Shown here one piece after another: positions 9,106 through 19,013 of a stretch of DNA of 64,000 bases. This DNA is from Bacillota bacterium (GTDB lineage Bacteria; Bacillota; Clostridia; Christensenellales; CAG-138): assembly GCA_023459335.1 (NCBI GenBank), contig JAEWUO010000031.1, positions 25,829 through 89,828 on the forward strand, written 5' to 3'. Numbering within the stretch: position 1 is the first letter of the stretch; the number at the start of each line of letters is the position of its first letter. A model generated the notes under the pieces. The model saw only the letters and a program-made list of their open reading frames with translations. It was not told the origin of the DNA and searched no databases. Position numbers and translations under genes: made by a program.

Positions 9106-10425
9106 TCATCCGCGCGGCTGCTCTTCCGGCAGTTTATATAGTAAAAAAGGTATGATCGAGACGAGGCAGCTTGCCGCGGGAATCAGCGTGATGGAAAGAA
9201 ACACCGTGTTCTGCATCTTATCCGTCACGGTTATCCCGCTCTGGTAACCGGTCAGAGAGAGTATCATACCGAACACCAGCACCGCGAGCGAACCCATGAG
9301 CTTGCCGACAAACGTCAGACTGGAAAACGAGAGCCCGTCGTTGCGCACGCCGGTCTGCCGCTCCACGCTGTCCACCGCGTCCGCGATCATCGTGGTCTGC
9401 ACCACGGAGAAAATGCCGAGCGTAACACCGGTCAGAAAGATCATCCTCATCATGGCGTAAAGGTTTGCAAAACCCACGAAGTACATCGCGGCGTATATTG
9501 CGCTGGCGAAGAGCGTGCTGACGATCATCAGGCGTTTGGCGGGCAGTTTTTTGAGGAGCAGCGGCGAAAGGAACGAAGATACGACCATGCCGAGGATGAT
9601 CGCCGCGCCGATGAGGGTGAAGTATCCTTCGTCGCGGTAGGCGATCAGCGCGAAGACCGCACCGCCCGCCTGCACGATATTCCGGCCGAAGCCGAGGATG
9701 GAGCCGAGCAGCACGAGGTAGAGCGGTTTATTTCTGAAGAACGTCGCAAACAGCGTTTTCAGGCTGACCCCCTCCTCCGGCGGCAGGTGCCGCTCGCGCG
9801 TATTGAAAAAAGCGAGCAGGAACATCGCCATGCCGACAGCGGAAATCAGAATCGCCGCCCTGCTCCAGCCTGCCGGCGTGGTCTCGGCGGAGAAACTGAA
9901 TAGCTTCGCGATCCATGGCCCGCCGAGCGTGGCCAGCCCCAGCGCGATGGCGCCGAACGCGCGGACGTAGGAGATGACCTTCGTGCGTTCCGGATCCGCA
10001 AACGCCGCGCCGATCAACCCCCAGAACGGCACGTCGCAGGCGGTGTACGCCGCATCCCAGAAGAGCAGCGCCACAGCGAGAAAAACGAGCTTCGCCGTTT
10101 CGCCGGTATTCGGCAGGCAAAAAAGAATCGCGGAGAAAAACGCGACCGGCAGCGCGGAGAAGAGGATGTATGGCCGCAGCTTTCCCCAGCGTGAACGGGT
10201 TTTATCGACGAGTACGCCCATTACGGGATCGTTCACCGCGTCGAATATCTTCGCGCCCGCGAGGATGACGGAGACGACGGCGAGGCCCGCGTTGCTGATC
10301 TTCGCGTACTCCGTGAGGTAGAGCAGGATGAACGTGGTCACAAACGTCAGCACCATGTTTTGCCCGAACCCCGCGATCACGATGGAATTGCGCATCAGCC
10401 GCGCGGAAGGCGCTTGATTGCTCAT
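9106..10425 (-). CDS. GPH-family (MelB-like) sugar:cation symporter
   Basis: A 439-residue transporter with 12 predicted helices. The N-terminal half carries the glycoside-pentoside-hexuronide signature: LLYLTEYAKISNAG, then KIFDAVNDPVMGVLVDKTRS and RWGKLRPYIL. The aspartates in FDAVNDPVMG correspond to the cation-binding region of MelB. It overlaps the alpha-mannosidase gene by four bases (ATGA), so uptake of the glycoside product is the likely role. The start at 10425 has AAGGAGA upstream. The gene ends before the bidirectional terminator at 9045. Confidence 0.88.
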   Translation of the reverse strand: MSNQAPSARLMRNSIVIAGFGQNMVLTFVTTFILLYLTEYAKISNAGLAVVSVILAGAKIFDAVNDPVMGVLVDKTRSRWGKLRPYILFSALPVAFFSAILFCLPNTGETAKLVFLAVALLFWDAAYTACDVPFWGLIGAAFADPERTKVISYVRAFGAIALGLATLGGPWIAKLFSFSAETTPAGWSRAAILISAVGMAMFLLAFFNTRERHLPPEEGVSLKTLFATFFRNKPLYLVLLGSILGFGRNIVQAGGAVFALIAYRDEGYFTLIGAAIILGMVVSSFLSPLLLKKLPAKRLMIVSTLFASAIYAAMYFVGFANLYAMMRMIFLTGVTLGIFSVVQTTMIADAVDSVERQTGVRNDGLSFSSLTFVGKLMGSLAVLVFGMILSLTGYQSGITVTDKMQNTVFLSITLIPAASCLVSIIPFLLYKLPEEQPRG

Positions 10426-13322
10426 TTGAGAAAATCTCCTTCCAGTCGGATGGTTACGATCTGATATGGATGGAACGGGATGTTTGTCAGATCCGCTTCG
10501 CCGAGCGGGCGTTCCAGCAGATCGCAATAGACCGCTTTTTTATAGGAAACCCGGGTCGCGAGGCTCGTCGCCGCGTCGCGTCCCAGCGACTCGTACAGCC
10601 GGATCACCAGCGCGTCATCATCTTCGCCGCGCTTGACCGTCTCCAAAACGACCGCGGGATTCGATAAGGCGAACAGGCTCGCCTGCTCCCGGTAACGTCC
10701 GACGAGCAGCGGGTGGTTGAGGCGATACGCTTCCGCCACCGCGCGCGCGTTATCTGCGCCGAGCGGACAGACCGCATAGACGAACGCATGCTCTCCGCGG
10801 TCCGCGCGCTTGTTGGGATAGACCGGCGCGCGAAGCAGGTTCAGGCTTAACAAGCCGTTTTTCGCACGGTGGCCGTACTTGCCGTCGTTGAGCAGCGCGA
10901 ATCCCCTGCCGTCCTTGTGCACGCTCGCCCACTTGTGCCCGCAGACCTCGAACTGCGCACATTCGATCGAATTCCGCTCCGTAGTCGCGCGTTTCATCGC
11001 GCCGAACGGAATGTCGAACTCCGCCTCGTCGCCGTAGTCCGCAGGATAAAAGTCCGCGCGCAGCATCCGCAGGCGTTCGTGCCAGCTCACATACGTTTCA
11101 AAGCGAACGACGTCACTGCCGGATTCCAATATGACGCACTGCACGATTTCGCTCCTGCCGAAGCGGTAGGTCTGTTCCCGTACGAGCCGGGGACCGTCCC
11201 GCCGTATTTCTATCCGGCACGCGGCGAGGCACAGCGGCCGCCTCTTCAGATACCGCATATCGATGTCCCAGGCGTCGAACGGAATCGTCAGCGGGTCGCG
11301 GTAGAGCGTCAGGCGGTTGAGCGGGCCACGCGCCAGTTCGCGCCCGTCCGCAAGGCGGAAGGAGACGATCTCGCCGGACTCGCCGAATATCAGCCGGACG
11401 AGCCCGTTGTCCATTTCGCGTTCGGTGTACGACAGGGAGTCGATCTCGCCCGCCGGTTCCAGCGCGGCCACCGCGTAGGGCGAGACGCGCGCGCGGCGCC
11501 AGCTATCCTCAAAACGAACGAATTCGTCCCGCGCAAACGAAGTGAGGTTGACTGCGGCGGGATTCTCGCCTGCGGGCAGCACGCTTGCGTTATACATCTC
11601 TAAGCGTTGTTTCATGCGCGCGTAGGCAGGCGCGGTCTCGCGGTAGACCCGCCCGATGCACGTACCCGGCAGGATATCGTGAAACTGGTAGAGCAGCGTT
11701 TCTTTCCAGATCTCCTCCAGCATCGCATATGGGTAATCGCCTGCGGGCGTAAAGGCGGCCGCCGCCGCTTCCGCGTTGTGCAGCAGCCGCTCCATGAGGC
11801 GGTTGTCGCGCTTGTTCGCCGACTGCGTGGTCAGCGTGCCCTGATGCGTTTCCAGATAGAGTTCGCCCGTGTGGACGTGCTCGATGTCCTTCTTCGCAAG
11901 TTTGTCAAAGAAGGAGATCGCGCTGCCGTGCCGCACTTTCGGCAGGCCATCCAGACCGGTTTCCCGCGCGAGCAGCTCCATATGATTCTCCCGGGGGCCT
12001 CCGCCGCCGTCCCCTGCGCCGTAGACGAGCAGCGCGGTGTTCAGGTTCTTTTCCGGGTAACGTTTCAGCGCGTTGAGCAGATTGTGCGCGCCCGCCGCGC
12101 TGTTATAATCCCCCTCCGGCGGCATATGCGCCAATACCCGCGTTCCATCCACACCCTGCCAGTAAAACGAGCGGTAAGGAAACACGTTCACCTTGTTCCA
12201 GGCGAGTTTGATCGTCGAAAAATAGTCCATCCCGCAGCCTTTGAGGATCTGCGGCAGATTGCCGTTGTAGCCGAACGCGTCCGGCAGCCAGCAGAGGCGG
12301 ATTTCCTGCCCGAATTCCTCCGCCGCAAAGCGCTTGCCGTAGACCGCCTGCCGCACGAGCGATTCCCCGCCCGTCAAGTTTACGTCGCACTCCGTCCAGA
12401 AGCCGCCCTGCAGCTCGATCCGCCCCGCGAGGATCGCGGCTTTCACCCGCGCGTAGAGCGCCGGGTGCTCGTCCTTGATCCACTGCAGCTGCTGCGGCTG
12501 GCTCGTACCGTAAACGATCTCGGGGTAGCGTTCGATATTGCGCAGCGCGGCGGCGTAGGTCCGCGCGGCCTTGCGCTTCGACTCGCGGACGGGCCACATC
12601 CACGCAAGGTCGAGATGCCCGTGCCCGACCGCGTCGAACGTAAATCCGCTGACCGAAGGCCTTGCCAGCAGCGGTGCGAGTTCCTGCCGCGCGCCGGCAG
12701 CGTCATCGCGCGAGAAACGTGCGAAGGCGGCGGAAAGCGCACGGGAAAGCTCCGCTCGTTTGGCTTCGTCGTCCGTCGAGGAGAGCAGCAGCGCGAGCGT
12801 CAGATAATCGTAGAACAGCCCGAACGCCGCGTCGTCCCGCTCCGCGATCCAAGCGCCGGCAAACCTGCCGTAGCCCACGTCGTTAAGCAGAAAGCCGTTG
12901 TAGCCGTAATCGACGTAATATTCGAGTTCGCCCGCCGCGCTGCGCGGCAGTTCGAACACCACGCGCCGCCCGCCGGTACGCGGCAGGTCGCCGAACGCGT
13001 AGACGGACGACACGCCGTCGAGAATTCCCCCGTCCGGCGCGTAAACAAGCCCCTCGCCTGTATTTTCGATCAGAATCACAGGATGCGACAGCCCCTCCGG
13101 CAGGCTCCCGCGCAGGCGGAGCCAAGCGCAGCCGAGCTTCCGTCCCCAGTTGACCGCGCCGGAAACGCCGACGAAATTTTCCCGCTCTATCTGTGAAAAC
13201 GGCACCGGCTCCGCGCTCGTCAGCATCTGCGCGTCCATGCGCGAAACCACGCGGTAGACCCGCGTGCGAATGCGGTTCAGCCGCGCGTAAACGACGGGGT
13301 TTTTCAGGCGAAATTTAATCAT
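10422..13322 (-). CDS. GH38 family alpha-mannosidase
   Basis: A 966-residue cytoplasmic glycosidase (no signal peptide). Residues 1-220 are the N-terminal domain of the bacterial long GH38 class; the catalytic domain starts with GHGHLDLAW, in which H236 and D238 are the expected zinc ligands. The retaining nucleophile is D348 in CWLPDAFGYNGNLPQIL. Helical-bundle and C-terminal beta domains follow, with CVILESGSDVVRFET in the expected place. Family members release alpha-mannose from mannosides or glycan fragments. The downstream overlapping GPH symporter suggests a two-gene uptake and hydrolysis unit. GC-rich codon use is like its neighbours. Confidence 0.93.
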   Translation of the reverse strand: MIKFRLKNPVVYARLNRIRTRVYRVVSRMDAQMLTSAEPVPFSQIERENFVGVSGAVNWGRKLGCAWLRLRGSLPEGLSHPVILIENTGEGLVYAPDGGILDGVSSVYAFGDLPRTGGRRVVFELPRSAAGELEYYVDYGYNGFLLNDVGYGRFAGAWIAERDDAAFGLFYDYLTLALLLSSTDDEAKRAELSRALSAAFARFSRDDAAGARQELAPLLARPSVSGFTFDAVGHGHLDLAWMWPVRESKRKAARTYAAALRNIERYPEIVYGTSQPQQLQWIKDEHPALYARVKAAILAGRIELQGGFWTECDVNLTGGESLVRQAVYGKRFAAEEFGQEIRLCWLPDAFGYNGNLPQILKGCGMDYFSTIKLAWNKVNVFPYRSFYWQGVDGTRVLAHMPPEGDYNSAAGAHNLLNALKRYPEKNLNTALLVYGAGDGGGGPRENHMELLARETGLDGLPKVRHGSAISFFDKLAKKDIEHVHTGELYLETHQGTLTTQSANKRDNRLMERLLHNAEAAAAAFTPAGDYPYAMLEEIWKETLLYQFHDILPGTCIGRVYRETAPAYARMKQRLEMYNASVLPAGENPAAVNLTSFARDEFVRFEDSWRRARVSPYAVAALEPAGEIDSLSYTEREMDNGLVRLIFGESGEIVSFRLADGRELARGPLNRLTLYRDPLTIPFDAWDIDMRYLKRRPLCLAACRIEIRRDGPRLVREQTYRFGRSEIVQCVILESGSDVVRFETYVSWHERLRMLRADFYPADYGDEAEFDIPFGAMKRATTERNSIECAQFEVCGHKWASVHKDGRGFALLNDGKYGHRAKNGLLSLNLLRAPVYPNKRADRGEHAFVYAVCPLGADNARAVAEAYRLNHPLLVGRYREQASLFALSNPAVVLETVKRGEDDDALVIRLYESLGRDAATSLATRVSYKKAVYCDLLERPLGEADLTNIPFHPYQIVTIRLEGDFLK

Positions 13323-13445
13323 GAAATTCCTCTTTTTCTTTCGGACCGGTCAAAGAAACGTTTTGATTTGCACCGTCAAAAAAGTCGGCTCGCTAACCGA
13401 ATGCTACCATAGCAAAATCCCCTCTGTCAACGCGCGCGGGTGCGG

Positions 13446-13476
13446 AAAAAGCCGGAAAGTCTGCGCCTCCCGGCTT
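13446..13476 (-). terminator. Intrinsic terminator of the MFS exporter gene
   Basis: On the minus strand AAGCCGG and CCGGCTT form a 7-bp stem around about 15 nt, followed by five T. It sits 17 bases after the stop of the gene ending at 13493. Nothing further was seen in 13323-13445. Confidence 0.7.
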
Positions 13477-13492
13477 ACTTCGCTCAGATCGT

Positions 13493-14746
13493 TTATTCCG
13501 CAGGTTCGGCGTCGGTAACCGCTTCTTCCGTTGGTTTATTGTCCAGTCCCCGGATGGCGGGAATCGACATCATGAGCACGGAAATCCCCATCACGAGTAT
13601 ACCGGAGATTAAAAACCAGTTGTGCACGCCGACCACCTCCGCAAACGCGCCGGAGAGCATCAGCCCCACCGGCATGGCGAGCGACATCATGCTCATCGAA
13701 AGCGCGAGCACACGGCCTAAGCATTCCGCTGCGATGCGCTCCTGAAAGATCGCCACCTGCACGCCCTGAAACGGCGCGGAGAATCCCATCACCACGCACA
13801 GCGCGGCAAAACCGATAAACCCTTCTTTCGGCAGCAGTCCGGAGGCGGCGAATCCGGCGCCCATCAGAACTACCGACAACCCCAGCGTCAGGATGCGTCG
13901 CTTGAATCCGCCCCACGCGCCGAGTATGAGCCCGCCGACGAGCATACCTGCGGAAAACGCAGTCTCCGCGATCGCCGCATGCGTGGTCGTTCCGCCGAAG
14001 TAGCCCATGCTCATCAGCGGGAACAGCGCGTTGATCGGCATGAACACCAGCATGTACATCGTGCCGATCCAAAGGAGCTGAAAGAGCCCCTTGTCCTCAC
14101 GGATGGCGAGATAACCGTTCTTCAGGTCGGTAAAGAACCCCGCCTGTCCGGTGAGCTCCGTCTTCACCGGTTTCGGGATCGCGATGACGGCGACGAACAA
14201 GGAGGCAATCACCGCGCCCAGCACGTCCAGCCCCACGATTGCCGAGAGCGACCAGTGCGCGTAGAGAAGCGCGCCGAGCGCGGGGCTGATCAGGAAGCTG
14301 ATCGACTGGACCGACGAACTGTACCCGGCGCAGCGGGTCAGTTGGTCTTCCGGCACCAGGAGCGGTGTCACCGCCGACATCGCGGGCGTGTGAAACGCCG
14401 CGCCGACGCTGCGCAGAAAAAGGATGCCGAGCACCGTCCAGACCGGCGGCTCGATCTTCAGGGCGAGAACCGCGAGCGCGACGCCGGCGAGCGCGATAAA
14501 AAGATCCGCCCCGATCAGCACGAACTTTCGGCTCCAGCGATCCACCCAGACGCCAATAAACGGGCCTAACAGCGCCTGCGGCAGGAAACCGAAGAACGTC
14601 GCCATCGATAGAACAAGCGCGGAACCCGTCTTCTGGGTCAGATAAAAAATCAGCGCCATCTGGAGGATGCCGCTCGTCACGAGCGATACCGCTTCTCCGG
14701 ACAAAATCGTAAAATACGGCCGTTTCCAGCTTTTTGACTGTATCAT
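13493..14746 (-). CDS. MFS transporter, MefA/EntS-like exporter (MFS_3)
   Basis: A 417-residue protein with 12 predicted helices. The start (RPYFTILSGEAVSLVTSGILQMAL) and LLGPFIGVWVDRWSRKFVLIGADL are typical of the MFS_3 group that contains macrolide efflux and enterobactin export proteins; the loop-2 motif reads GVWVDRWSRK. Substrate cannot be deduced. It is flanked by its own terminator and a spacer, so it is probably a single-gene transcript. AGAAGGGG lies 8-10 bases before the ATG. Confidence 0.85.
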   Translation of the reverse strand: MIQSKSWKRPYFTILSGEAVSLVTSGILQMALIFYLTQKTGSALVLSMATFFGFLPQALLGPFIGVWVDRWSRKFVLIGADLFIALAGVALAVLALKIEPPVWTVLGILFLRSVGAAFHTPAMSAVTPLLVPEDQLTRCAGYSSSVQSISFLISPALGALLYAHWSLSAIVGLDVLGAVIASLFVAVIAIPKPVKTELTGQAGFFTDLKNGYLAIREDKGLFQLLWIGTMYMLVFMPINALFPLMSMGYFGGTTTHAAIAETAFSAGMLVGGLILGAWGGFKRRILTLGLSVVLMGAGFAASGLLPKEGFIGFAALCVVMGFSAPFQGVQVAIFQERIAAECLGRVLALSMSMMSLAMPVGLMLSGAFAEVVGVHNWFLISGILVMGISVLMMSIPAIRGLDNKPTEEAVTDAEPAE

Positions 14747-15069
14747 AAAGGACTACCCCTTCTTCTCATATAGCGATTTATATTACCATATCCACGAGTA
14801 TTCCGGCGTGATATGGTCACCGTGCCGCAGGATGCAAACAGGCGGGGAGCCGCCCCGCCTGTTAAAACGCAAGAATAAACGCGTTAAGCGCGATGAATCC
14901 GCGCCGCGCATCCTATCCGCATCCTCCGGCAAAGCAAACAGAGCCGTTTCCGGCCAATGTCCGGCTTGTGCCTTTATTCAGCGAATGCGGATGTAATAGT
15001 GCATGATCTCATCCTTCCGGTAATCTGTGGTACAGTATACGCAATTGGTAACCTTTTCGTCAACTGTGA
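14747..15069 (-). other. Spacer with a GC-rich hairpin and a tail-like repeat
   Basis: The inverted repeat AACAGGCGGG/CCCGCCTGTT at 14837-14863 can form a stable hairpin, but only two or three T follow on either strand, so it is at best a weak terminator for the gene at 15070. At 14995-15042 the minus strand carries GCGTAT...ACCACAGATTAC, which resembles the last codons of the upstream gene displaced by 51 bases, and then a GGAAGG site before a very short ORF (MHYYIRIR). No larger gene is visible. Confidence 0.4.
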
Positions 15070-18000
15070 CTATTTTGCGGTTAACAAATATGCGTTCGAA
15101 AACTGCGACGTATTGCCGAGCGCATCCGTCACCAGCAGCAGTACGCGCGCGGCGCCCGCCAGCGCATCCGCCGATATGGTAAAGGTGCCTTCCTTGTCCG
15201 CGTCCGTAAAGCCGACCGGCACGATCGCGCTCCCGTCGTAACGATACGCCTCCACGCGCCCGAACGGCACTGTTATGCCGGATAAACCTTCCGCCGTTGC
15301 CGTTGCTTCCGGCGGCGCGATCATGCGGTTGCCGCCGTCCAGAAGCAGGATCACTTCCTGCGGTTTGCCGCTCACGAAACTGTTTGCGCGTATCATATTC
15401 CCTTCTCCAACGTCCGCGCGCAGCGTATTGCCGCCGGTCCTGGTAAACGAGTTGCCCTGCGCGAAGTTATTGCAGGCGCCGCTTTCAAAGAAGACGCCCA
15501 GCCCGTTGGGGTTGTCGATCCGGTTTCCCGCGATCAGGCAGCCCTGAATGCCGCTGTCGCTGATGCGCATCGTGATCGATCCGCCGTAGATACGGTTGCC
15601 CTCCGCCGCCGTATAGCCGCCGATCACCGCGTGTTTCTGCCCCATGTTGACCGAAAGCGGCGTTTCGTTCGGCAGCGGCTTGCCGTCCGCATCGTACCCC
15701 AAAATATTGCCGATCACGATATTGTCGCTCACGCCGTAGCCGTTGAGCTGGACGCCGTTCTGGTTTCCGCTGATGAGGTTCGCCTCCCCCGCGCTCGTAC
15801 CGCCGACGCGGTGGTTCCCGCTTGTCCACATGGTCACGCCGTCGTGGTTTGGAACCGCTTTTGTCCCCGTGACGTCGGTTCCGATGTAATTGCCGGTCAA
15901 GGAGCAGTTATAGCTGTTCGGGTCGCTGAACACAACGCCTATGTTCGCGCCGGAGATGACGTTTCGCTCTTCCGGCGTCGTGCCGCCGACAACTGCGTTC
16001 ATCACGTTGCTTTCCAGCGTAACATTGCTGGATGTCTCCGGGCTCACCGCTTTCGTGCCAGCGGCGTTGAGGCCGATAAAGTTGCCGATCACGCGCGTAT
16101 GGTCGCCCCAGCTGTCGAAGTTGATGAATTGGTTTCCGCTGATGACGTTGCCCTCGCCCTCGCGCGTACCGCCGACGGTGACGCGATCCGATTCGGTCAC
16201 AAATACGCCGTCGTAGTTCGGCATGGCATTCTCGCCGGAAAGATCGACGCCGACATAGTTGCCGAGCACCGTCTGGTCGTACCCGCCGACGCGGATGCCG
16301 TAGAGGCCGTTCCCGCTGAGCAGGTTGCCCTGTCCCATCGGTCCGCCGCCTTCCTTCCTGCTGCCGCCGGCCACGTTATATCCGCCCTGCAGGTCGATCC
16401 CGTGCTGCGGAAAATTCACGATCTGCATACCCATGATACGGTTATAGAATGAATAAACGGTCAAACCGTTTCCGCTTTCGAGATTGCTCCCGTCGAGAAT
16501 AACGCCCGCGTTGCTCGCGTCGATCGTCGTATGATCCCGAACGATTTCCGGAAGCGGAGATTCGAGCGAAATCGTCGCCGGATGGTCGACGGGGAACGCG
16601 CCCGGATCGAATGTGATCGTCGTATTCATGTCGAGTTGTTCCAGCGCATAGCGAAGCGTTCCTTCCCCGCTGTCCGCCGCGCTGGTCACCACAAAACTCG
16701 ACTCCTTGCTCGGCGAAGGCTGATTCGACGCAAGCAGGTTCAGCGAATACGGTTCTTCGCTGGTTTTCAGCGTCAGCTGTATTGCTGCGGATTGCGTAGC
16801 GCCCGCAGTATTCAGCCCCTTCGCATCGGCCTGCCGGTAAACCGTCATCCCCGCAAAGCTGTCCGCAACCGCCAGAATGCCGTTTTGATAGCTGCAGTCG
16901 TAAGCGATCCCGAGGGTTTTGACAGTATCGATCCGCTTGGGCGCGGTCGGGTCGGAGAGATCCAAAATATAAACGCCTTCACCAAGCGCGGCGAGATAGG
17001 CGGTCGTCCCGTCGAGGCAAATGTCCATTACGCTGCCGGGCAGCGCGAGCTCGGAGATCTTTTTCGGATTGATCGGATCGGAGACGTCCACGATCCAGAT
17101 TCCGGGGTCGGCTGACGTGATCACCGTCGTCGAGTTCAGGAAGCGGACCGCCTCGCCGGACGAGTTTTTCTCCAGCGTCGATACCAGCCGGATATCCTGC
17201 GGATTGGATACGTCGATCAGCTGCAGCTGCCTGCTGTTCGTAGAGATATAAAGCGGTCCGCTGCAGTCCCCGTTGACCGGATTCTCCAGCTCAATCTTGC
17301 TCGCCGCCTTCGGATGCAGCGCGTCCGTTACGTCGACGGCCATATCGTGGAATTCACCCGGAACATAGATGTATCCGTTTTGATAGGAAATCGAACGGAA
17401 CGCCGTGTTAAACACCACTTCGTCGTTCGGCATGAAGCTGATTTTCTCCGGCTGGAGCGGATCGGCTGCGTCAAAAATGGCCAACGGTTCCTGTGACGCC
17501 AGGTGCGTACTCAGATAGGCTTTTCCTTCCGTGAGGATTACCTTGTTCGCATATCCGCCGCCTGTATCGTACCAGTATGTTTCGGACGGGTTTTGCGGAG
17601 TTTGCATATCGTATACGTGCATGCCGGACATTCCGCCCGCGACAAAGCAGGCGTTTTCTTCCATCGTTACGCGCCGCCCTTCCAGCAACGGCATCCAGCG
17701 CCCCGTAAGCGAGAGGCCAGTCTTTTTTGAACAATCGAATATGAGAAGGCCCTTCTCACGGTCAAGCACGAACGCCGTGTTTCCATCCGCCGCACCGGCG
17801 TAGACAAATCCGCCCAGGGTGAAGGATGACAGGCGAACCGGCACCGTCGGCAACGTGCCGTAGAACATCGCACCCTCCGCGCCGTCGAGCACGAGCAGAT
17901 CGTCTCCGAGCGCGCAGAGCGCCATTGCCCAGCCGGTCGTTTTCGCGGCGACGGCGTACTTCGGCGCAAGCGGATCGGTCAGCGCTAAAACCGAAACGCC

Positions 18001-18711
18001 GCCCCATGCGCTGGCCGCATAGAGGCGCCCGCGCAGCAGTTCCAGATCGTAAACAAACCCGTTAAGCGGCGTGAATCCCGCTTCGACCGGTTTTGTCGGG
18101 TCGGAGAGATCGACGGTGAATACGCCGCTGCCACCGCCCGCGATGTAGGCTACGGAGCCCGAAATCGCCACATCGTACGCATATGCGAGCGGATATGCCT
18201 CCGAGACGGTTTTCATTTCCGCCGGATCGGAGACTTCGACGATCTGCACCCCCTGCGGTCCATCCGCGACGACCGCATAATTACCATATAGGGTAACCCC
18301 CTCCGTGTAACCGCGCGTGTCGAGCGAGCCGCGGATTCTTATATCCGCGGGATCGGAACTATCCAGCGCGACCAGCCCGCCGAGACCGCAGGAGACGTAG
18401 AGCATTCCGTTCCCGTCCGCGGTGATGTTCTCGACAAAATCCGGCAGCAGCGGACTTGTTCCAAGCAGAGTGACCGCCGCCGGATCGGTTACGTCCAGCG
18501 CGAGCACATGCAGGCCGGAGCCGATGTAAAGCGTATCGCCGTTCAGCGCGAGCGCCTTCGTCGTACCTCCCGTCTGCCCGGTCAGCTGCCAGTCCTGCGC
18601 GCCTCCTTCTGCCGCGGCCCGCACGGGCGTCACTGAAAGAGCGAGCGTCATACAGAGCAGCAGCGCGCAAACGCGCAGCATTGCCCGCCCCGACCATCTT
18701 TTATGTAGCAT
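15070..18711 (-). CDS. Secreted LVIVD-repeat beta-propeller / right-handed beta-helix protein
   Basis: A 1213-residue exported protein. Residues 1-34 are a signal peptide (positive start, hydrophobic core, cleavage likely after VRAAA). About residues 35-625 contain many LVIVD-type repeats, each with a YAVVADGPQGVQIVEVSDP-like pattern (V-D-SDP-P), expected to fold as beta-propellers. After a linker, VVTSAADSGEGTLRYAL opens a CSLREA-like beta-helix region with repeated GN-ISGN, IGTDVTGT-AVPN and GGT--GE-N motifs (about 690-1150). There is no lipobox, LPxTG or SLH domain, so surface anchoring is unclear. Function may be adhesion or extracellular polysaccharide binding, but this is inference. It is monocistronic with its own promoter. 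Confidence 0.8.
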   Translation of the reverse strand: MLHKRWSGRAMLRVCALLLCMTLALSVTPVRAAAEGGAQDWQLTGQTGGTTKALALNGDTLYIGSGLHVLALDVTDPAAVTLLGTSPLLPDFVENITADGNGMLYVSCGLGGLVALDSSDPADIRIRGSLDTRGYTEGVTLYGNYAVVADGPQGVQIVEVSDPAEMKTVSEAYPLAYAYDVAISGSVAYIAGGGSGVFTVDLSDPTKPVEAGFTPLNGFVYDLELLRGRLYAASAWGGVSVLALTDPLAPKYAVAAKTTGWAMALCALGDDLLVLDGAEGAMFYGTLPTVPVRLSSFTLGGFVYAGAADGNTAFVLDREKGLLIFDCSKKTGLSLTGRWMPLLEGRRVTMEENACFVAGGMSGMHVYDMQTPQNPSETYWYDTGGGYANKVILTEGKAYLSTHLASQEPLAIFDAADPLQPEKISFMPNDEVVFNTAFRSISYQNGYIYVPGEFHDMAVDVTDALHPKAASKIELENPVNGDCSGPLYISTNSRQLQLIDVSNPQDIRLVSTLEKNSSGEAVRFLNSTTVITSADPGIWIVDVSDPINPKKISELALPGSVMDICLDGTTAYLAALGEGVYILDLSDPTAPKRIDTVKTLGIAYDCSYQNGILAVADSFAGMTVYRQADAKGLNTAGATQSAAIQLTLKTSEEPYSLNLLASNQPSPSKESSFVVTSAADSGEGTLRYALEQLDMNTTITFDPGAFPVDHPATISLESPLPEIVRDHTTIDASNAGVILDGSNLESGNGLTVYSFYNRIMGMQIVNFPQHGIDLQGGYNVAGGSRKEGGGPMGQGNLLSGNGLYGIRVGGYDQTVLGNYVGVDLSGENAMPNYDGVFVTESDRVTVGGTREGEGNVISGNQFINFDSWGDHTRVIGNFIGLNAAGTKAVSPETSSNVTLESNVMNAVVGGTTPEERNVISGANIGVVFSDPNSYNCSLTGNYIGTDVTGTKAVPNHDGVTMWTSGNHRVGGTSAGEANLISGNQNGVQLNGYGVSDNIVIGNILGYDADGKPLPNETPLSVNMGQKHAVIGGYTAAEGNRIYGGSITMRISDSGIQGCLIAGNRIDNPNGLGVFFESGACNNFAQGNSFTRTGGNTLRADVGEGNMIRANSFVSGKPQEVILLLDGGNRMIAPPEATATAEGLSGITVPFGRVEAYRYDGSAIVPVGFTDADKEGTFTISADALAGAARVLLLVTDALGNTSQFSNAYLLTAK

Positions 18712-18867
18712 AAGATCCTCCGGTTTGTTTCAATCCATTTCGCCGTGCGGAATCAGTTTTAAATAGTGTTTCTGCGTCGCGTTACAGGAATCAACAGCCG
18801 AAATGCGGCTCGAGTGTTTCGGATAAGAAAATCTTCTATGAAATGGAAAATCTACGATACTACGCAA

Positions 18868-18896
18868 TTTATACCACGCTTTATTACGTATTGCAA
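18868..18896 (-). promoter_or_regulatory. Probable promoter of the LVIVD/beta-helix gene
   Basis: On the minus strand TTGCAA (18896-18891), 17 nt, TATAAA (18873-18868). It gives a leader of about 150 nt before the ATG at 18711. In the rest of the spacer 18712-19013 I see no gene. Confidence 0.6.
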
Positions 18897-19013
18897 GCGT
18901 GAAATCTGGTGAAACGCCGCGGCGAAACAATCCGCCTGCCAACCGGTTGTTTTTCGATAGAAACCGAAAAAAACGACTGCAACCAGCCGTTTATCCAAAA
19001 TTTAACACTGCGC

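Noticed and set aside
14837..14863. GC-rich hairpin as a firm terminator
   Set aside because: Stable stem but only two or three T follow on either strand; left inside the spacer entry.
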